64,000 nt of DNA, from positions 10,725,045 through 10,789,044 of the forward strand of contig CM119267.1 in NCBI GenBank assembly GCA_051294375.1, in the 5' to 3' direction. The position numbers and the translations under genes are program-made. This stretch comes from Paraspadella gotoi (lineage: Eukaryota; Chaetognatha). The notes under the pieces were generated by a model that made no database searches, was not told the origin of the DNA, and saw only the letters and a list, made by a program, of their open reading frames with translations. Below, piece after piece: positions 42,267-51,634 of the stretch (its first letter is position 1; every line of letters starts with the position of its first letter).

Positions 42267-45200
42267 TTAAGAGCACATTGAGACAGGTCTTGTCTTACTA
42301 ACATTTCTCGTTTTTGCGGTTTGCCATAAATGATTATGTATTGTAAACGCGTCAATTGTTACAGAAATGTTTTTGGCATATATTTCAGAGAACTTTTTCC
42401 CACCACTGCTGTACTTAAAAAATTTTTCCACCATTGGTGGGCTCACGACCTTTGGTCCGCTGCCACAGATTTTTTCTACTGCTTCACTATCCGGGTCAAA
42501 CGTAAAGACTCCACGATACTGGCATTTCGAATCTCGAAACAAAATGAGGAAGTGCTTTGCGTCAGAATTTTCAAGTTCCGCCACAACTTTCATTTTTAGA
42601 TCGTGGTTTACTGCTCCAGCTAAACAACACTGAGAAATAGAGTTGCAAATTATTTTTTTGTTGGTTCTTTGACTAGGTTGAACATACAGACGAGGACCAG
42701 AATAGTCACTAGTTATTGACTGAGTTTCACTGTGGTCATTTAAAGTAGAAACAGAGCCTCCATGTGTTGACAAAGGACGACTCATACGTCGGGAGGAACT
42801 ACCTGAACGCACGCCGCTACTTTCAGTACGCATGAGGGGTACATGGGAGAAATCAACAAAGTTGTCTACTGGAGCATAACCAGATTCTAAATCTCGAATA
42901 GTGGAGCAAACCATTGGAGCGGAATTTGGTTTGGAATTCTGATGCGAAGGAGAGCGACCTCGACTGTAACGATCTGGGGATGTTCCTTTCGGTAATGGCG
43001 ATGAAACTTTAGGTATAGGCAATGTCGCAGTCTTCTTTTTGACTCCCTTTCCTGTTGATCTAAAAGTTTCTTTATCGACAGGACCAAGTTTTTCCTCTTT
43101 TTTTTGATCAATGTACTCTTTTAAAATTAGTTCCTTTTTCAGTCTTTCAGCTTCTCTTTTTCTTTCTTGTTCTTCAAATCTTTTTTGTGTCTCTTCTCTT
43201 TTCGCCGCAGCTTCAGCCTCCCTTTTTTGACGCTTGAGCTCTTGTTCTTCCTTACGTTTTAACTGCCTTAATATCATTTCTTGTTTTTTTCGTTCCATTT
43301 CTACTTCATGAGTATCTGGTTCGGGAATTGTAGGAGTTTCAAGATCAATAATTTCTTGAGGTTTTCCTGATGCATCCAAAAGCATCATAACACCTGGTTG
43401 TGGAACACGATAAGACGGTGTCTGATTCTTATACTGCTCTGTAGAAGTAGCGGAAATATCAATATTGCTATCGCAAGTTTTAGACGGCTCATTTACGGAT
43501 GTGGAGCTACTTGTATGAGTGGGAGTTTGCACCGCCAGACTTGCCCTAACTTTCCCAGCACTTGACGGTGGAGTCATCCATGCCACATTTCTCGGGCTTC
43601 TTTCATTACACACACTTTTATTTAAATCTATATTTTCATTGTTCTCTGGACCTTGATTCAAATTATTTTCATTAAAATATTCAACTTCACTACTCAAAAT
43701 TGTATTATTTTCGTTACAACACGTTTTGGAAAAATCTGAATTATCTATAGATGATTTTATTACATCATTAGCAATGTCAATTGAGGATTTATATCTATCA
43801 CTATTACTTTGCTCCGAAATAGCATTGTGCTGAGGGTTAAGCGAAGTATTTAATACTGCTGAACTCACTCCAGAATGAATTGATACAGCACTGCCGTAAT
43901 GGGTTGACAGTTGATTTTGAGATGGATGTTGGATAATATTGCTGAGAGAACTGTAATGTGGCATCATAGGTGGTTGACTCTGCAGCTGATGTTGTGAAAG
44001 TTGAGACATCTGGTCCGGTAAATTTAAAACAGGAGTGCAGTGTGGGTACTGAGTAGGCATAGCTTGCAGAGGATATCCTAAAAAGTTACTGTTACAAAGT
44101 TCAGCTCTTGGTGGAGAGAAAAGGGTTTGTTGCGAAGCAAACTCGGGGTTAGCACTAAATTGGCTTTGCAGCTGTTGAGATTTTAATTGCTCTTGTTGCA
44201 ATGATAATCTTTGAATTTCTGCCTGTAGCTCAGAAACACTAGCGGTCAATTGATCTATATGATGTTCAGCTGCAATGCTGCTACTAGTAGGCGAAGGTGT
44301 GTCTCGAATAGGGTCACTTCCAGCGGAAACACTTCTAGCTCTATTCCCTGAATCATAAAAAGATGATTTGTTATCAGTATCACAGTCATTTATAACTTCT
44401 TGCCCACTGACTTCTTTGTGATTAACTTTTTTATCATTACTCAAACTTTCGGTTTTTTCTTCTTTCACTGTTTTCAGAAATAAATCATCAGAACAAGTGT
44501 CGGCCCTTGACGAAATTTCCGGTTTAAGAAAACCATTTTTACCCAATTCATGTGTAGGGGTTTGGCCTGGTGAAGTACCAGGTGTTTCGCGTTCTTCTAA
44601 AATACTGTCATGTCGAGGAGATTGAACACCATTGGCTCCAATAACTTTTAAAAAGGCTGTTTTACCAAACCTTTGTCTGTCTTTATTTATTTTACTTTCG
44701 AGTTTTAGCTTATCTCTTTCAATTGCTCTACGTTTTTCTTCGAGTCTCATTCTCATTGCTGCTAACTGAGTTGATAAAGGTGACTTTATTTGAGGGCCAT
44801 TAGGTTTTAGAGTTTCTATATCACACTCCGTAGCTTTATTTTTTTCATCTTGACCGATTTCACCCCATGTAGTAGGATTTTGAAGTTTATGTTCAACATT
44901 TTCAAGGGCATTTGAGTTAACCCTCGATGATTTTAAACTACTCTTTGGGGATGCTAAAGCAGAAGAAGATGCAGGATCATCACTGTTGCTTTTAGTTCGT
45001 CCTGCAGCTGCCAATTTGTCGGAAATATCTACAAAACTCGTAGTTACAGGAGAATCTAACTTTTTCTCAACAGTTTCATCTGCTTGATAAGCGTTAGAAT
45101 GTCGTAACACAGAAGTAAAATTATCACAGGAACCAAATAAAGCACTTAATCGGTTGCCAGGTGGAGTCTCCGTTTGATTGTTTTTTAAAAATACCTGACC

Positions 45201-47171
45201 ACAAACGCCTCCAGATTTTATATCATCTTCAGTTTTCACATCCTCTTTGGCTCGACATAGGTTTTTACTTTCTTCATTGTATTCAGGGTTTCCAAACTTC
45301 GGTGTAAACGGCGAGGATCTTCTTTTCTTAAAATCGCTATTTAACGTTTTTGGAAGCCCAATAGGAGTTTGTTTTAAAAAAAACTTTACTTGTAAGGCAT
45401 CTTCCGAATTGTCTCCATCAATGACTGGTATATTGGCAGCTCTCGCCGCTTGCTCTGTTATAACTTTTTCTCCAATGTTAAAGCTTTTTGAGGAAATTGG
45501 TTTTTCATCAAATTTTCCTGGATGGAGCATTGGTGCTGCAGAGATAATAACCGGAGACATTGATTTTGACCACGTGCCATTGTTTTTACTTAACTTGAAA
45601 TTAACGTCTTCATTTGATGATTTCCATTTTTTTCTGTAAGTTTTTTTTGATGCCAAATTATTCGAACCATCTTTCTCATTAGCGAGATGGCATTTTGAAA
45701 GGCTAATTTCGTCATCCATGTCACAATTTTCAAGTAGATTTGAGATAGCAGTTCTGGAACTGTTGCAAAACATCTGACCGTCTCTAGAAGAAGAAAGAGT
45801 AGAGTAAATAGACCCCGCAGTCGGTCCTGTTTCAAAAGCTGATCTTGGTCGGATTTTCTTTTCTTGCGAGTTAGTTCTAAACTTTACTAGTAAATCATCA
45901 TTTTCACTGGGATCAATTTTTTTTGGAAGAAGGTTACTTAAAGGATCGGCGGAAAGTCTCTTAGCGACTCCGGGTGTTACGGGAGATTTTGGGGTGTATA
46001 AGCAAGAATCAGTAGTGAGGCTATTGGAGCTTCTTAATCCTGCCTGTTGGACAAAGCTCTGTTTAGTTACTTTCGATATTGGAGGAATATTCGCCGATGA
46101 GAAAAACAATGTTTGTGGTCGCTCTCCATTTGGAGAATTTGTCAATAAGCCACCAAGATTTTCTTCAGCATTTAGATTTAACTCCGGTAAAGTATTGACG
46201 CAAGTTTTTGGATATGATTCTCTTTTTAAAAATCCTCTCGAAGAAAGTACAGAGAACACTTCAGCCAACAGGCACATGAAAATTGGTTTTATCGCACAAG
46301 GAGAATATAAAATGTCTTCTGTTTTTACATCATTAAATGGAAAATCTGGGAAAAGGATTCCAGATGTCCTTAAAAATAACTGAATGTTGTGAATCGAGTC
46401 AGCGATGGATATAGGAACATTTGATGATATAACCGGAGCGTGTCCTTTGAAGATATGCTTTCCGAAATAGAAATAAAGAATTATGCACAAGTACATTCCA
46501 TCAGATAAATCTTCGGAATTTGTAGCAATCTTATTTTCATAGCTATCCAAATTGTCATTCAATTCATTCTCGATGATTTCGAGAAATGTATTATTACTGC
46601 TGATATAAACCTCAGCTATTTTATTAATCCAAAAAAATACCGAATCATCTTGCGATTCCGGAAGATCAGTTGAGGGGCTAAATCTCGCTCCAGATTCTTT
46701 TACAGCTTTAACCGAACTTTCTATAGTAATTGATTGCTTTAAAAAGGCATCCATCATGGCATCAATTAAAAGTAAATGAGCGTTTAATCGCAATGGGGCC
46801 GTTTGCTTCAAGACAGATTCTGTTACTGCAATTCCATTGTCCTCTTCCATGTAGAAACCTTTCCTAGCTAGGCTGCAAATGACACTCGGGACATTGTGGA
46901 AAGGAAGGTTCCAGCTATAGAATAAGTTTGCAGCTGCCTGACAGTAGAGTTCACCAGAACAGAGTAGATTAATTAGATGCGGTTTCAAATTAAAGTTGCC
47001 ATCTATATCGAAGTAAAACGGATCCAAAAGATCATGAGGAATTTCGTTGACGTGGAGGTGACTCTTTAAAATTAGCCACTTCACGGATAGTCTTTGCTTC
47101 GCTGCTCGTTCATCGTAATCTGACATTGGCGTCAGTTCCAACGATGAAGTGTCCCATGAGTCGCCAGTCAT
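42267..47171 (-). CDS. CAMSAP / patronin microtubule minus-end protein
   Basis: This protein binds and stabilises free microtubule minus ends and organises non-centrosomal arrays. It is a single frame of about 1634 aa when the ATG at 47171 (MTGDSWDTSS) is used; the frame is open a few codons further, but only to a GTG. A CAMSAP-type calponin-homology domain lies at about residues 170-330, including GMYLCIILYFYFGKHIF. The middle is long, Ser-rich and disordered, with short coiled coils (MRLEEKRRAIERDKLKLESK, and a Glu/Arg/Lys-rich coil RKKQEMILRQLKRKEEQELK). The last 150 residues form the CKK domain: RTNKKIICNSISQCCLAGAV, HFLILFRDSKCQYRGVFTF and PPMVEKFFKYSSGGKKF. This domain recognises minus ends. 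Absence of introns in a gene of this length is unusual. The gene ends a block of four co-oriented genes. Confidence 0.95.
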   Translation of the reverse strand: MTGDSWDTSSLELTPMSDYDERAAKQRLSVKWLILKSHLHVNEIPHDLLDPFYFDIDGNFNLKPHLINLLCSGELYCQAAANLFYSWNLPFHNVPSVICSLARKGFYMEEDNGIAVTESVLKQTAPLRLNAHLLLIDAMMDAFLKQSITIESSVKAVKESGARFSPSTDLPESQDDSVFFWINKIAEVYISSNNTFLEIIENELNDNLDSYENKIATNSEDLSDGMYLCIILYFYFGKHIFKGHAPVISSNVPISIADSIHNIQLFLRTSGILFPDFPFNDVKTEDILYSPCAIKPIFMCLLAEVFSVLSSRGFLKRESYPKTCVNTLPELNLNAEENLGGLLTNSPNGERPQTLFFSSANIPPISKVTKQSFVQQAGLRSSNSLTTDSCLYTPKSPVTPGVAKRLSADPLSNLLPKKIDPSENDDLLVKFRTNSQEKKIRPRSAFETGPTAGSIYSTLSSSRDGQMFCNSSRTAISNLLENCDMDDEISLSKCHLANEKDGSNNLASKKTYRKKWKSSNEDVNFKLSKNNGTWSKSMSPVIISAAPMLHPGKFDEKPISSKSFNIGEKVITEQAARAANIPVIDGDNSEDALQVKFFLKQTPIGLPKTLNSDFKKRRSSPFTPKFGNPEYNEESKNLCRAKEDVKTEDDIKSGGVCGQVFLKNNQTETPPGNRLSALFGSCDNFTSVLRHSNAYQADETVEKKLDSPVTTSFVDISDKLAAAGRTKSNSDDPASSSALASPKSSLKSSRVNSNALENVEHKLQNPTTWGEIGQDEKNKATECDIETLKPNGPQIKSPLSTQLAAMRMRLEEKRRAIERDKLKLESKINKDRQRFGKTAFLKVIGANGVQSPRHDSILEERETPGTSPGQTPTHELGKNGFLKPEISSRADTCSDDLFLKTVKEEKTESLSNDKKVNHKEVSGQEVINDCDTDNKSSFYDSGNRARSVSAGSDPIRDTPSPTSSSIAAEHHIDQLTASVSELQAEIQRLSLQQEQLKSQQLQSQFSANPEFASQQTLFSPPRAELCNSNFLGYPLQAMPTQYPHCTPVLNLPDQMSQLSQHQLQSQPPMMPHYSSLSNIIQHPSQNQLSTHYGSAVSIHSGVSSAVLNTSLNPQHNAISEQSNSDRYKSSIDIANDVIKSSIDNSDFSKTCCNENNTILSSEVEYFNENNLNQGPENNENIDLNKSVCNERSPRNVAWMTPPSSAGKVRASLAVQTPTHTSSSTSVNEPSKTCDSNIDISATSTEQYKNQTPSYRVPQPGVMMLLDASGKPQEIIDLETPTIPEPDTHEVEMERKKQEMILRQLKRKEEQELKRQKREAEAAAKREETQKRFEEQERKREAERLKKELILKEYIDQKKEEKLGPVDKETFRSTGKGVKKKTATLPIPKVSSPLPKGTSPDRYSRGRSPSHQNSKPNSAPMVCSTIRDLESGYAPVDNFVDFSHVPLMRTESSGVRSGSSSRRMSRPLSTHGGSVSTLNDHSETQSITSDYSGPRLYVQPSQRTNKKIICNSISQCCLAGAVNHDLKMKVVAELENSDAKHFLILFRDSKCQYRGVFTFDPDSEAVEKICGSGPKVVSPPMVEKFFKYSSGGKKFSEIYAKNISVTIDAFTIHNHLWQTAKTRNVSKTRPVSMCS

Positions 47172-47219
47172 TTTAAGACGTAGTCGACTGTTCACGCCAT
47201 TTTAAAAATCCATAACTAT

Positions 47220-47235
47220 CTGAAATAAAAAGAAA
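47220..47235 (-). other. Splice-acceptor site upstream of the CAMSAP start
   Basis: The minus-strand sequence TTTCTTTTTATTTCAG ends in AG at 47221-47220, 48 nt before the ATG. It is a near-perfect 3' splice site. No donor is obvious in the short gap to the next gene. Confidence 0.5.
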
Positions 47236-47283
47236 TTTCAACCTTAAGTGAAAAAAATAATAGTTTCGATCACTATCATCGTG

Positions 47284-47496
47284 TTACATATTAATTTTAC
47301 GCAAAACAATGGTGCACGGCTTGATTTTCTTGGGCTTAATATTATTATCGGTAATATACTTTTGCATAAAAAGATCGAAATGAAAAGTAACGGGAGGCGA
47401 TTTGCGTTGATCATCAACCTTTACCAGAGTTAAGGCTTTCATAAAAGTTGCTCGATAAACGTGGTCGTCGTCGTCATGTAAAACAATCGATGCCAT
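47284..47496 (-). CDS. Small ORF of 70 aa, possible gene
   Basis: An ATG frame of 70 codons lies between DXO (stop 155 bp upstream) and CAMSAP on the same strand. It begins MASIVLHDDDDHVYRATFMK and includes KSPPVTFHFDLFMQKYITDN. The codon composition is less AT-biased than the flanks, and acidic then basic parts alternate as in real proteins. I recognise no domain. It could also be a distal exon or a chance frame. Confidence 0.35.
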   Translation of the reverse strand: MASIVLHDDDDHVYRATFMKALTLVKVDDQRKSPPVTFHFDLFMQKYITDNNIKPKKIKPCTIVLRKINM

Positions 47497-47651
47497 TAAT
47501 ATTATACAATATTAGTAAAATTATAAGCATTTGAGCAGCAAGTCCCTTTTTGGTTGGTCGGTCTGTCGGTCGGTCGTTCTCACCCTTTTGCTTCGAGTAC
47601 TCGCGGCACAACTAAAAATAAAAACATCGAAACAAAACCCATCTCGTGCTG

Positions 47652-48857
47652 TCATCGCCCATCGAGAAACCACCCAGGCAGAAAAACGCAAGCGGAGTTT
47701 CTCGGGCACTTCCATACTAAGATCTCTTTGCGAGGTTCGAAACAAAAAAGGACGACGTCGGCGGGATCCTGCGAGGTCGCAGAGGCCTTGACTTGGTCAA
47801 GAAAATGATTCAAGAATCGCAGACAGACTTCCCCGTTCCACGAATCCGACACGCGGCTCGCCCGAGTAGGCAACGACAGCGTTTCCATGGCCTCAAGTCG
47901 ACCGACACGTCCTTCGTCGTCGCGAAATCCGCACACCACCTTCGGGATCCCGAGGAGGTAAGATTGAGCCCAGAACTTGAGCGCCTTGAAACGCCAAAAA
48001 TTGTCCCGCTGTCGTTGAGAAAACCACTCTCGCGAAGTTTTTAATTCAACGTATTCTGGCGAAGGAGTCCTCTCGTTAAGGCAATCGACTTCGCCCGCAA
48101 ATAATAGAGCGTGTTCGTTCAATTTTGATCTGACTACGCGACAATAACCTTCACTGTTGTTAACGGGTTTTGCGATATCCGGAAGGCCATTCCGTACGTC
48201 GCTCGTGACGTACTGTTCGAACTTGTAACCCCAGTAGGACATTCGTTTCTGATCCTCGTTTTCGCTCTCGCGTTGCAAGAGTCGAGATTCCGTTTCAAAG
48301 TCGACTAAAAACCAAGTTTCTCTAAATTTCGAGGCAGCGACAATCCAACCGTCGCGCTTTTCGAACGGCGCCGTCATGACTTTGGTCAACAATCCGCGCC
48401 AACACACAAAATCGACGCCGTTTAGATCGACTCCATTGGCGACGATCCACCGCAAAACAAAGTCGAGGTATTCTTTTTCGGAATCATCATGCCTCTGGAA
48501 CTCGGAAAACCCGACGGTGAGGTCCATGTCGACGCAGTTCCAATCGCCATCAAAGGCGAAGAAGCGTTTGGCGCGAAAGTCGTTGTGGAATCGACGCCGA
48601 TCGTCGAGCGAGAATTCCCCGACCTTCAGCGGCTGCTTGAAGACGATGGGGGACGAACGTGGGAGACGTAGTGTGGGATTTAGAGGGATTATTCCGCCAG
48701 AGACGGAATGCCGAACCAGTCCAGTAACATCGGGCTGGGTGCGTGATCTGTTGTCCTCGGGGTAGCATCGCGACCAACCCTCTAAGAAAGATTTTTTCGA
48801 AGGTGGACCTTCTTCATCCTCCTTATTCTCAGCAAGTTTTCTTTTATTTTTACTCAT
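47652..48857 (-). CDS. DXO: Decapping and exoribonuclease DXO (Dom3Z/Rai1 family)
   Basis: This is a nuclear quality-control enzyme that removes incomplete or non-canonical caps (including NAD caps) and degrades the RNA 5' to 3'. The 401 aa single-exon protein starts MSKNKRKLAENKEDEEGPPS, with a basic N-terminal tail. The open frame continues upstream to 48953, but a good acceptor at 48877 and the usual length favour the 48857 ATG. Family motifs are present in order: DGDWNCVDMDLTVGF, FVCWRGLLTKVMTAP, SYWGYKFEQYV, LLFAGEVDC, then EYVELKTSREW. The Glu and Asp of GEVDC and the E-x-K of ELKT form the metal site. The C-terminal block VVLFCFEPRKEI and FLPGWFL also fits. All catalytic residues appear intact. 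Confidence 0.94.
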   Translation of the reverse strand: MSKNKRKLAENKEDEEGPPSKKSFLEGWSRCYPEDNRSRTQPDVTGLVRHSVSGGIIPLNPTLRLPRSSPIVFKQPLKVGEFSLDDRRRFHNDFRAKRFFAFDGDWNCVDMDLTVGFSEFQRHDDSEKEYLDFVLRWIVANGVDLNGVDFVCWRGLLTKVMTAPFEKRDGWIVAASKFRETWFLVDFETESRLLQRESENEDQKRMSYWGYKFEQYVTSDVRNGLPDIAKPVNNSEGYCRVVRSKLNEHALLFAGEVDCLNERTPSPEYVELKTSREWFSQRQRDNFWRFKALKFWAQSYLLGIPKVVCGFRDDEGRVGRLEAMETLSLPTRASRVSDSWNGEVCLRFLNHFLDQVKASATSQDPADVVLFCFEPRKEILVWKCPRNSACVFLPGWFLDGR

Positions 48858-48876
48858 TTTATACGGTTTATAAGTA

Positions 48877-48892
48877 CTAAAGAGGAGAAAAT
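48877..48892 (-). other. Splice-acceptor-like site just upstream of DXO start
   Basis: The minus-strand AATTTTCTCCTCTTTAG ends in AG at 48878-48877, 19 nt before the DXO ATG. The pyrimidine tract is strong. The upstream gene's stop codon is only about 145 bp away. Confidence 0.45.
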
Positions 48893-49021
48893 TCAAAAAA
48901 GTACTGGAACGTAAACTGGAAAATGGTGCAGTAAAGGTAATCTCAATCAACAATTTTGAAAGCGGTTTTCTTTACTGTTTTCAAACCGTGAGAAACAATA
49001 AAACAACCCAGCTTTTGGTTG

Positions 49022-51013
49022 TTACTTTCGACCGCTCGCTTTGCCCGACGTTTTGTCAGAGTAATCTCTGGCCCTGCTTTTCCTTTCTTCATTTTCCATA
49101 CGGGCCATTTCTTTTTCGACTGCTTTGCGAAACGTGGTTTTCCTTTCGGGATGCCGATAATAGCATCCTTCATTTTTACAATCTTTAAATCGGCAAAGCA
49201 ATCTACCCATTTTTTCTTTAGCTCTTTCTACGCCGTTTACTCGCTCCACGTCCTCTTGCAATTCACGCATTTTCCTATTACCAAAAAGACGATGGTAGTA
49301 CTCCCATGAGAAGTTCCGGGTCGGTGTCATCCTTGGACAGCGGGAACTAAATGAGCGTCGACATCTTGAACGGTCCGAATCCGACTCGCGAGATCGATCC
49401 CGAACGGGCGAACATAAATGCTCCCCATCAGACGATGAGTTACGAAATCTTTCTTTTTGTTTCAATGTGTTGCAATCACGAGAAGGCTCACAATCCTGGG
49501 TCACCGGCATATGATTTTGGTCAGAGCCTGTCGCCCGTTCTTCCATTCTGCAGGTTTGCGATAACTCGTGATTTTCCCTTTCATCTTCCAAACAGTGAGG
49601 CGAAGCATCTTCCTTCCTCGAATTTTCGGAAATAAGCTCTCGCGCAGATTCCAGGAGTTTCGTCAACGAAAAGTTTTGAGAATGGCTCCCTGAGAGAATC
49701 TTCCTCCTTTTCGGCTGTACCGACTTCGAACCGTGCATTCTTGAAAAGCCGACGTCGACAGAACTGGCGTAGGAAAGTTGATGCGTCGGCAACGGACGAA
49801 TCAACGGGGTCACCGTCGTCTTTCCGGATTGAAGCCTCGAACGAGTTTCCATCTGGTCGCTGCCCGGGCCTTTTTCCAGCGTGGAAACGACCGAGGAAGA
49901 TTTGGAATCTGTAAACGAAAGTCCTCTCTTTCGTGGAGTTTTAAATGAGGAGGAAGGAACGAGAACCGGAATCATTGACTTCTGGACTTTTTCCGACAAT
50001 TTGCCGTCTTTTTTCGAGGAAATACTACGAGAAATAAAACTGCTTGCTGGCACCGTATTAGACGATTCATTAGAGAGAATCCCATAAATATTATATATGT
50101 CCTCGTCTTTGTCGGGGACGTAGATGATGGGGATGCCATCGTCAGAGGCGACCACTCGATCGGTGGATTCGGCTCGATCCGAATGGCAGAGAGAAGACGA
50201 CTCATCGTTCGCTGAGGATAGAATCTCGATTTCGGAAACGCGAAAGTGCGAGGCAGAAATGGGAGGAGAGCCCGCGGAAGACTGGTATCCAGGAAAACCT
50301 TTCGTGATGTCTCCATCCTGTCCGCTCAACAATTCGTTTTTAACAAAACAATTAGTTTCTCCTGAAGAAACTCCTCTATAAATTTTCGAGGGCGTTTCCG
50401 GTAGAGCCCTAATGTCGCTAGTCTCGCCGGGTTCGGCGGAAAGAGCAACGGACCTGAAGGGCGTCTCCTTCGTTGAAGCGTTTTGGCCATCACGTCCTAA
50501 AAAAGGCGAAAAGTCAACTTCTTTTGGAATAGAAATTTCGAGGACATCGGACTTTTTGTCGCAATGACTTGTCTCGTCGTGAATCCCCGAGTCGTCCGCC
50601 TCAAAATGGTTCCTTTCACTCGCTACGTCCAAGCCGGAAAAGTCCTCCATACGATCGTTATCTACGTAGAGTACGGTACGCGCCGCTTGCGACTCCACGC
50701 TGGCTGAAGAGAAAGCCTGCGCCTCTAACTCGGGAAGCTCGATCTTTTGAACTGAGGCGACGCCGGAAGTCGGCGAAGATGAAGCCATCGCGACACAAAG
50801 ACGATGTTCGGAGCGCCCCCGATAAAACCGCTTAACCTGAATAGCTTCCGAAGTGAGATCGCAACGACGGACCACGTCATCGAGCATTGTCTCCACGCAG
50901 CTGATGCACAGTTTGTCTATGTGTCTGTTCAATCGGCTGTTTAAAAGTCGCAAGTCTTCAACGATGTTTTCGTGCAGAGTTATGCACAGCGTCATCACAG
51001 ACTGCCAATCCAT
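49022..51013 (-). CDS. Unrecognised, mostly disordered protein with a C-terminal Cys/His cluster
   Basis: A single frame of 663 aa from an ATG at 51013. The N-terminal 75 residues are helical (MDWQSVMTLCITLHENIVED, then LRLLNSRLNRHIDKLCISCV). About 430 Ser/Asp/Glu-rich disordered residues follow. Near the C-terminus (about 575-640) are the block SWEYYHRLFGNRKMRELQED and a cluster CRFKDCKNEGCYYRHPERKT, which has the look of a CCCH-type zinc finger (C-x4-C-x4-C-x3-H). A basic tail follows. The finger suggests RNA binding in the nucleus, but that is inference. I do not recognise an orthologue. It precedes DXO by 164 bp on the same strand and may be co-transcribed. Confidence 0.75.
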   Translation of the reverse strand: MDWQSVMTLCITLHENIVEDLRLLNSRLNRHIDKLCISCVETMLDDVVRRCDLTSEAIQVKRFYRGRSEHRLCVAMASSSPTSGVASVQKIELPELEAQAFSSASVESQAARTVLYVDNDRMEDFSGLDVASERNHFEADDSGIHDETSHCDKKSDVLEISIPKEVDFSPFLGRDGQNASTKETPFRSVALSAEPGETSDIRALPETPSKIYRGVSSGETNCFVKNELLSGQDGDITKGFPGYQSSAGSPPISASHFRVSEIEILSSANDESSSLCHSDRAESTDRVVASDDGIPIIYVPDKDEDIYNIYGILSNESSNTVPASSFISRSISSKKDGKLSEKVQKSMIPVLVPSSSFKTPRKRGLSFTDSKSSSVVSTLEKGPGSDQMETRSRLQSGKTTVTPLIRPLPTHQLSYASSVDVGFSRMHGSKSVQPKRRKILSGSHSQNFSLTKLLESARELISENSRKEDASPHCLEDERENHELSQTCRMEERATGSDQNHMPVTQDCEPSRDCNTLKQKERFRNSSSDGEHLCSPVRDRSRESDSDRSRCRRSFSSRCPRMTPTRNFSWEYYHRLFGNRKMRELQEDVERVNGVERAKEKMGRLLCRFKDCKNEGCYYRHPERKTTFRKAVEKEMARMENEERKSRARDYSDKTSGKASGRK

Positions 51014-51037
51014 AGCAAATGTTTGGACTCGAATGGC

Positions 51038-51056
51038 CTTTAAAAAGAATTTAAAA
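51038..51056 (-). other. Splice-acceptor-like site upstream of the 663 aa protein start
   Basis: The minus-strand TTAAATTCTTTTTAAAG ends in AG at 51039-51038, 24 nt before the ATG, and follows a long T run. Confidence 0.4.
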
Positions 51057-51634
51057 AAAAAATCACCAAAAAAGTCTTCTTAACAACTTTAATAAAGCAC
51101 AATGTCAAAAACTAAATGAGCGTAAGGAAGAAAAACATGCAATAAACATAAGGGAATCGCATGCTTTGAAAAAATGTCAAAAAGATCTAATATTGTTTCA
51201 AAATTTCAAATATTCAAATAAAAACATACATTATTGTGTTATTGAGATTGGATAAAATCTAAATTAAAATAAAGCTAAAGAAATTTAAATTAATGAAATA
51301 ATTTTTAAAAAAGATTCGCAAAATCAAATACCAACACTGAGGTAACAGAGATAACATATGCATCTATTCGTAATTATGTAAATAACTAAATGTCACCTAC
51401 AAAATACGTCTACGTAAACAATGGACAAGCAATAGTTATGTAAATAAAAATCAGTAAATATATATTTTTTAAAAAAACAAAAAAACAAAAAACACGCCAA
51501 TAAAGTAAACAATTATTCGGTGTAAATAAATCTCATTTGTCATGGACAAATAAAAACGTTTTCAAGCTTTTAACAATACTGTTAATAAACAAACAATAAG
51601 GCAGAGGCAAGTTAGAGAAAGGCTTTCAAAAGTT
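51057..51634. other. Spacer after the integrin beta gene
   Basis: This AT-rich stretch holds the integrin 3' UTR and any upstream signals of the 663 aa protein gene. I see no additional exon. Confidence 0.5.
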
